Assembly (NCBI GenBank): GCA_036402075.1
Contig: DASWTP010000201.1
Span: 18,052 to 82,051, forward strand
Length of the DNA stretch: 64,000 nucleotides
Direction of reading: 5' to 3'
From: Chryseosolibacter sp036402075
Lineage (GTDB): Bacteria > Bacteroidota > Bacteroidia > Cytophagales > Cyclobacteriaceae
Below are positions 59,973 to 64,000 of the stretch, one piece after another (the first letter of the stretch is position 1; every line of letters starts with the position of its first letter). Both the position numbers and the translations under genes were made by a program. The notes beneath the pieces are model-generated. The model saw nothing but the letters and a program-made list of their open reading frames with translations. It did no database searches and was not told the origin of the DNA.

Positions 59973-60134
59973 GATTTTAGATTTTAGATTTAGGATTGCC
60001 CCGGTTCCGGTTGCAAACTTTTCTCCCTTGCTTAGCTGTTACTGACATACTGTTGTCAGCAGGGGATTTATTTTTGAACGTAGAGATTCACTCTTTTTCA
60101 AATCTGAAATCTTAATTCTAAAATCTTAAATTGT
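59973..60134. repeat. Low-complexity inverted repeat, AATCTTAATTCTAAAATC family
   Basis: The left arm (59973-59999) starts directly after the aroE stop (GATTTTAGATTTTAGATT); the right arm (60098-60134) consists of complements and ends 3 nt before the uvrB start. In an aroE-uvrB transcript a hairpin would cover the ribosome-binding region of uvrB. Confidence 0.7.
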
Positions 60135-60137
60135 TTC

Positions 60138-62156
60138 ATGGACTTTCAATTAACCAGCGAATACGTTCCGACCGGTGATCAGCCAACCGCAATTAAACAG
60201 CTGGTAAGCGGCATTCAGAATAACGAGCCCCACCAAACGTTACTTGGGGTAACAGGTTCGGGCAAGACATTTACCGTGGCCAATGTTATCGCCCAATGCA
60301 ACAAGCCGACACTTGTTCTGAGTCATAACAAAACGCTGGCCGCGCAGTTGTACGGTGAGTTTAAACAGTTTTTCCCGAACAACGCTGTTGAGTATTTCAT
60401 TTCCTACTACGACTACTATCAGCCCGAAGCATTCATCCCATCTTCCAATCTTTACATTGAAAAAGATCTTTCCATCAACGAGGAAATAGAGAAGCTTCGG
60501 CTTAGTGCTACATCTTCGCTGCTCACTGGCAGGCGGGATATTGTCGTTGTTGCCTCGGTGTCGTGTATCTATGGTATCGGTAACCCCGATGAATTTGGAA
60601 AAAACGTGATCAAACTTAAGGTGGGGGAAATGGTAGCGCGTAACCGGCTATTGTTCGCGCTGGTCGACATTCTTTATCACCGTACAGAAGTGGAGTTCAA
60701 ACGCGGAACCTTCCGCGTGAAAGGCGACACCGTTGATGTCTTTCTTGCATACGCTGATTATGCGATCCGAATTTATTTCTATGGCGATGAAATTGAATCG
60801 ATACAACGGATCGATCCTAATTCGGGGAAAAAGATCAGTGACGAAAAAGTTGTTACCATTTTCCCGGCAAACCTCTTCGTTACCGGCAAAGATTCCCTGC
60901 ACGTAGCGATGAAGGAGATCCAGGATGATATGGTGCGGCAGGTCGCGCACTTCGAGTCGGAGCTCCGCCACCTTGAAGCCAAACGCTTGAAAGAGCGAAC
61001 CGAGTTCGACCTGGAGATGATGCGCGAACTTGGCTATTGCTCCGGCATCGAAAACTATTCCCGTTATTTTGATCGAAGACAACCTGGCGCAAGGCCGTTC
61101 TGCCTCATCGATTATTTTCCGGACGACTTCCTGATGGTCATCGATGAAAGTCACGTCACTGTTCCGCAGGTTCGCGCCATGTGGGGAGGCGACCGTTCGC
61201 GCAAAGTAAACCTCGTTGATTTCGGTTTCCGCCTGCCCTCAGCCCTCGACAACCGGCCGCTCACATTTAATGAATTCGAATCGCTTGTTAACCAGGTCAT
61301 CTACGTTAGCGCGACTCCGAGCGAATATGAGCTCCGGAAATCAGAAGGAATTGTAGTTGAGCAGTTGATCCGCCCAACCGGATTGCTTGATCCCGAGATT
61401 GATGTTCGGCCAAGCAAGAACCAGATCGATGACTTGCTGGAAGAAATTGATGAGCGCGTGAAAAAGAAAGAACGTGTTCTTGTTACCACGCTCACAAAGC
61501 GCATGGCCGAAGAGCTCACGAAATTCATGGAGCGCGCTGGTGTAAAGTGTCGCTACATCCACTCCGAAGTTCATACGCTGGAGCGCGTTGAGATTCTGCG
61601 CGAACTGCGCCTCGGGGTATATGATGTGCTGGTGGGTGTTAACCTCCTCCGCGAGGGGCTTGACCTTCCGGAAGTTTCGCTTGTCGCTATTCTTGATGCT
61701 GATAAGGAAGGCTTTCTGCGCAATCAGCGTTCACTGGTTCAGACCATCGGGCGTGCCGCACGAAACGAAAATGGCCGCGTGATCATGTATGCCGACTCAA
61801 TAACGGAGTCTATGCAGGTAGCTATCGAAGAGACTAACCGAAGAAGAGCCGTACAGCAGGAGTATAATAAAAAACATGGCATTGTTCCGAAAACGGTGCT
61901 CAAATCGAAAGACTCTATTCTCGGTCAAACAAAAGTTGCCGATTCGAAGAAAGGCAAGAAGTTTTACATCGAAGAAGAAGAGGCGTCATTGGCTGCAGAT
62001 CCTGTAGTGGCCTACCTCACTAAGGATGAACTCACTAAAATGGCGGAGCGCACACGCAAGGCGATGGAGAAAGCTGCTAAAGAACTTGAGTTTATGGAGG
62101 CGGCAAAACTTCGTGATGAATATACCGCCCTCCAGAAGATGATTGCCGAAAAATAG
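60138..62156 (+). CDS. uvrB: Excinuclease ABC subunit B
   Basis: The 672-residue UvrB has Walker A GVTGSGKT (37-44), the beta-hairpin YYDYYQPEAF that probes DNA, DESHV (helicase motif II), ISATPS-like YVSATPSEYE, TTLTKRMAEELT, GINLLREGLDLPE-like GVNLLREGLDLPE, and QTIGRAARN (VI). A UVR domain (KEKAAKELEFMEAAKLRDE-like) ends the protein. It verifies bulky lesions with UvrA and loads UvrC in nucleotide excision repair. uvrA and uvrC are not in the window. Confidence 0.97.
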   Translation: MDFQLTSEYVPTGDQPTAIKQLVSGIQNNEPHQTLLGVTGSGKTFTVANVIAQCNKPTLVLSHNKTLAAQLYGEFKQFFPNNAVEYFISYYDYYQPEAFIPSSNLYIEKDLSINEEIEKLRLSATSSLLTGRRDIVVVASVSCIYGIGNPDEFGKNVIKLKVGEMVARNRLLFALVDILYHRTEVEFKRGTFRVKGDTVDVFLAYADYAIRIYFYGDEIESIQRIDPNSGKKISDEKVVTIFPANLFVTGKDSLHVAMKEIQDDMVRQVAHFESELRHLEAKRLKERTEFDLEMMRELGYCSGIENYSRYFDRRQPGARPFCLIDYFPDDFLMVIDESHVTVPQVRAMWGGDRSRKVNLVDFGFRLPSALDNRPLTFNEFESLVNQVIYVSATPSEYELRKSEGIVVEQLIRPTGLLDPEIDVRPSKNQIDDLLEEIDERVKKKERVLVTTLTKRMAEELTKFMERAGVKCRYIHSEVHTLERVEILRELRLGVYDVLVGVNLLREGLDLPEVSLVAILDADKEGFLRNQRSLVQTIGRAARNENGRVIMYADSITESMQVAIEETNRRRAVQQEYNKKHGIVPKTVLKSKDSILGQTKVADSKKGKKFYIEEEEASLAADPVVAYLTKDELTKMAERTRKAMEKAAKELEFMEAAKLRDEYTALQKMIAEK

Positions 62157-62205
62157 ACGGGAACAGGTTTTGAACGCAGAGGTAAAAGTTTTGTAATTTT
62201 CCGCT

Positions 62206-62646
62206 GTGAACAGACCACTCCTATTCGCTTTTCTCTTGCTAAGTTCAACCGTCTGTTTCTCACAAACGAAAGGCGATATTCTCATTGGTGTTCAGCTCGA
62301 TCTGATCAAAACAAACAACTCAGGCTATTTTCAGCGATTGCAGGCAGGCACAGAAGGAAACTGGTTTTTCCACAAACGCTTTACCGCTACGGGAGGATTC
62401 GAATACTGGTCCGAAAACCGGCAACCAAGCCTGGTGACTGGTGTTCGCTGGTATCCTATTGAAGAAGCCTTTCTTCGCGTTCGAGGATTGCTGGGCGCAA
62501 ATGATTTTGCAGTAGGCGGAGGCTGGTCAATGCCTGTGAACGAAAAAATCCGTTTTGAAGCGCTTAGCGATTTCTACTTTGCGGGGCACATCACCATTCG
62601 CGCTGGGTTTACGTACACGTTATTGAATACTTCGCAAAAAAAATAG
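62206..62646 (+). CDS. Exported protein, paralogue 1
   Basis: The 146-residue protein starts with GTG and a signal peptide ending at CFS-Q. The mature part has GVQLDLIKTNNSGYFQRLQA, GGFEYWSEN, GVRWYPIEEAFLRVR and AVGGGWSMP, patterns of short beta-strands ending in a Phe/Tyr-rich tail, suggesting a small outer-membrane barrel or surface protein. It shares order and motifs with the next gene (62720), so they are paralogues. The function is unknown. Confidence 0.75.
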   Translation: MNRPLLFAFLLLSSTVCFSQTKGDILIGVQLDLIKTNNSGYFQRLQAGTEGNWFFHKRFTATGGFEYWSENRQPSLVTGVRWYPIEEAFLRVRGLLGANDFAVGGGWSMPVNEKIRFEALSDFYFAGHITIRAGFTYTLLNTSQKK

Positions 62647-62719
62647 TATTGGCCTTCCTACAACATTAATTGGGCTTTGTGCTCAATTAAGATACGATAC
62701 ATTTTTCAACCTTACCGGG

Positions 62720-63172
62720 ATGAAAACAAAAACAATTGTACTTACTTTTTTAAGCGTGGTTTTGGCCGCAGGTGTAAGCGGTCAAGAACAAAACAAATGG
62801 TCTATCGGGGTGTACACGGATCTCGTGAAGTCAGGGAACACAGGTTTTCTTGAGCATTTTCAGGCGGCTACCGAAGTCAATTATCAGGCAGCCAAATGTA
62901 TTTCGGTATCAGGAGGATTTGAGTACTGGGGACCCTACACAGGATTGGGAATGATTGCGGGCCTTCGTTATTATCCCCATAAGAATATATTCTTCCGAGC
63001 AAGGCGCATTTTCTTTATTGACAGCGAAGCAATTGGTGGTGGCTGGAAAAACGCGATCGGCAAAGGGTGGAATGTTGAAGCAATGGCGGACTACTATGTC
63101 CAAAAAACGATGGGAGACTACGCCTCTAAACGAACGGTCGCAGTCCGGGCCGGAATCACGCGTTCTTTTTGA
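62720..63172 (+). CDS. Exported protein, paralogue 2
   Basis: The 150-residue protein has a signal peptide ending at VSG-Q and mirrors the preceding gene: GVYTDLVKSGNTGFLEHFQA, GGFEYWGPY, GLRYYPHKNIFFRAR, AIGGGWKNA and a C-terminal RAGITRSF. The C-terminal Phe and alternating pattern suit an outer-membrane barrel. It is tandem with and separated from the first by 73 nt. Confidence 0.75.
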   Translation: MKTKTIVLTFLSVVLAAGVSGQEQNKWSIGVYTDLVKSGNTGFLEHFQAATEVNYQAAKCISVSGGFEYWGPYTGLGMIAGLRYYPHKNIFFRARRIFFIDSEAIGGGWKNAIGKGWNVEAMADYYVQKTMGDYASKRTVAVRAGITRSF

Positions 63173-63175
63173 CAA

Positions 63176-64000
63176 TTATTCTTTCACCACGTAATCGTAG
63201 ATTTTCCTGGACACAGCGGCCATCGCGCTGATGCCTGCTTCCGCATCTTCGAGTTGTTTCGATAAGAGTACCAAAACATATTTGCGTCCATCGGGTAAGA
63301 TTACAATGCCGGAGTCGTGACGCACGCCTGTGATGCTTCCGGTTTTATGTGCAACCTTAACGTTCGCAGGCAACTGGGCCGGAATAATTTCGTTAAACTT
63401 TTGATCGAGAAGAATCTCTTCCATCCGTTGAGAAGCTTCACGACTCACCAGTTCTCCGTTTGCAATTTTTTCGAACAAGACCATGAGGTCGTAGGCAGAG
63501 GTCACGTTGTTCATTCCTTTTTCATAGGCCTTATTATCTTCCACCCCACGAAGAACCTGTGTATCATTAACACCCATGGCCCGCAAGGTCTGCGTCACGT
63601 TCTTCGCATCCACCAGCTCGATGATCATGTTGGTAGCCAGGTTGCTGCTCACGATGATCATGTCGTACATCAACTCATCGATGGTTCGTTTTTCACCAAG
63701 GTGCTTGTAAAGGTCCTGTTCGCTGTCGTCAGCGGAATCAAGTGCAAACGGACTTCCATCAACAATACTTTTGAATTCGTTCTTGAGGACCAGTGAATCA
63801 CGCATCGAGAATTTTCCCTCCTGAGCTTGTTTGAACACCTCCACCATTACCGGTGTCTTCATTGTGCTGGCCGCGTGAAAAATCTCGTGCTCATTGACGA
63901 AAATTGTTTCTCCCGTTTGGAGATTTTTGAAGGCGAGTGCGAAGGTGCCTTTTTGTTTGGAAAAAGTATCGGTGATTTCTTTCATTAGCCGATCATTTTT
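63176..64000 (-). CDS. Class A beta-lactamase-like serine hydrolase, 5' end cut by window
   Basis: The protein has the SxxK motif STMK (Ser40 numbered from ATG 63985), SSN in place of SDN (IIVSSNLATN), a HKTGS box for KTG and a loop with GVEDNKAYEKG where Glu166 would lie. These mark a class A beta-lactamase or related penicillin-binding-like serine hydrolase. The frame stays open to the window edge beyond ATG 63985 and no signal peptide is seen inside, so the true start and export signal are probably outside the window. Confidence 0.82.
   Translation of the reverse strand, partial: KNDRLMKEITDTFSKQKGTFALAFKNLQTGETIFVNEHEIFHAASTMKTPVMVEVFKQAQEGKFSMRDSLVLKNEFKSIVDGSPFALDSADDSEQDLYKHLGEKRTIDELMYDMIIVSSNLATNMIIELVDAKNVTQTLRAMGVNDTQVLRGVEDNKAYEKGMNNVTSAYDLMVLFEKIANGELVSREASQRMEEILLDQKFNEIIPAQLPANVKVAHKTGSITGVRHDSGIVILPDGRKYVLVLLSKQLEDAEAGISAMAAVSRKIYDYVVKE

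Overview
The window is a chromosomal segment of a Bacteroidota bacterium, most likely a Cytophagales-type member (the order is inference). The reasons are the protein families (CreD-type protein, type II glutamine synthetase, HMA-AraC regulator, ComA-like phosphosulfolactate synthase, DUF1080 and DUF4260 proteins, four-helix copper protein), the scarcity of Shine-Dalgarno sequences, several TAnnTTTG -7 boxes (one paired with TTTG 19 nt upstream) and lipoproteins with LxxC lipoboxes. There is no rRNA, prophage, insertion sequence or CRISPR array. Four tRNA genes are present: Asn(GTT), Pro(AGG), Ala(GGC) and Arg(CCT).

Layout. 1-784: a tandem array of small GIY-YIG nuclease genes and broken tRNA-Asn copies carrying an inserted palindrome, ending at the intact tRNA-Asn. 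932-3836: CreD-type membrane operon with its own winged-helix regulator. 3871-6701: proline catabolism (P5C dehydrogenase), a YjjG-like nucleotidase and an ArsR-type regulator. 6748-12925: small envelope genes, tRNA-Pro with a hairpin-bearing remnant, an L,D-transpeptidase, an HtrA-like protease, a TetR/hydrolase pair with two matching operators, and CsbD. 12953-18033: GH20-like glycosidase, PAS protein running into tRNA-Ala, CutC plus aspartylglucosaminidase, NlpC/P60 lipoprotein. 18241-22482: DUF1080 lipoprotein, asparagine synthetase, DUF4260 and HMA-AraC regulator, separated by low-complexity inverted repeats. 23711-27632: nitrogen module (Amt, outer-membrane porin, type II glutamine synthetase). 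27703-34996: SET protein, giant SF1 helicase, ComEA-like protein, HemA. 35286-38538: AraC regulator divergent from a dihaem cytochrome, then an ECF sigma factor overlapping a membrane protein. 38686-42130: a three-gene operon of C39-like peptidase, RLAN/RimK ATP-grasp ligase and GCS2 ligase, predicted to make or modify an unknown peptide metabolite. 42236-45192: S1/P1 nuclease, YdjC deacetylase, lipocalin-like and copper proteins. 45409-48488: TPR histidine kinase convergent with a stand-alone receiver. 48587-50010: tRNA-Arg and HflX. 50190-56647: exopolysaccharide operon (GT4, RfbC, Wza, Wzc/BY-kinase, PHP phosphatase, SDR). 56705-64000: TPR protein overlapping ComA, AroE, UvrB, two paralogous exported proteins and a class A beta-lactamase-like hydrolase cut by the window edge.

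The most unusual material is (i) the GIY-YIG/tRNA-Asn array together with related palindromes beside tRNA-Pro and tRNA-Ala, (ii) the amidoligase-type operon, (iii) a set of intergenic inverted repeats built from a few short degenerate word families, and (iv) the helicase with a probably inactivated nuclease-like tail.
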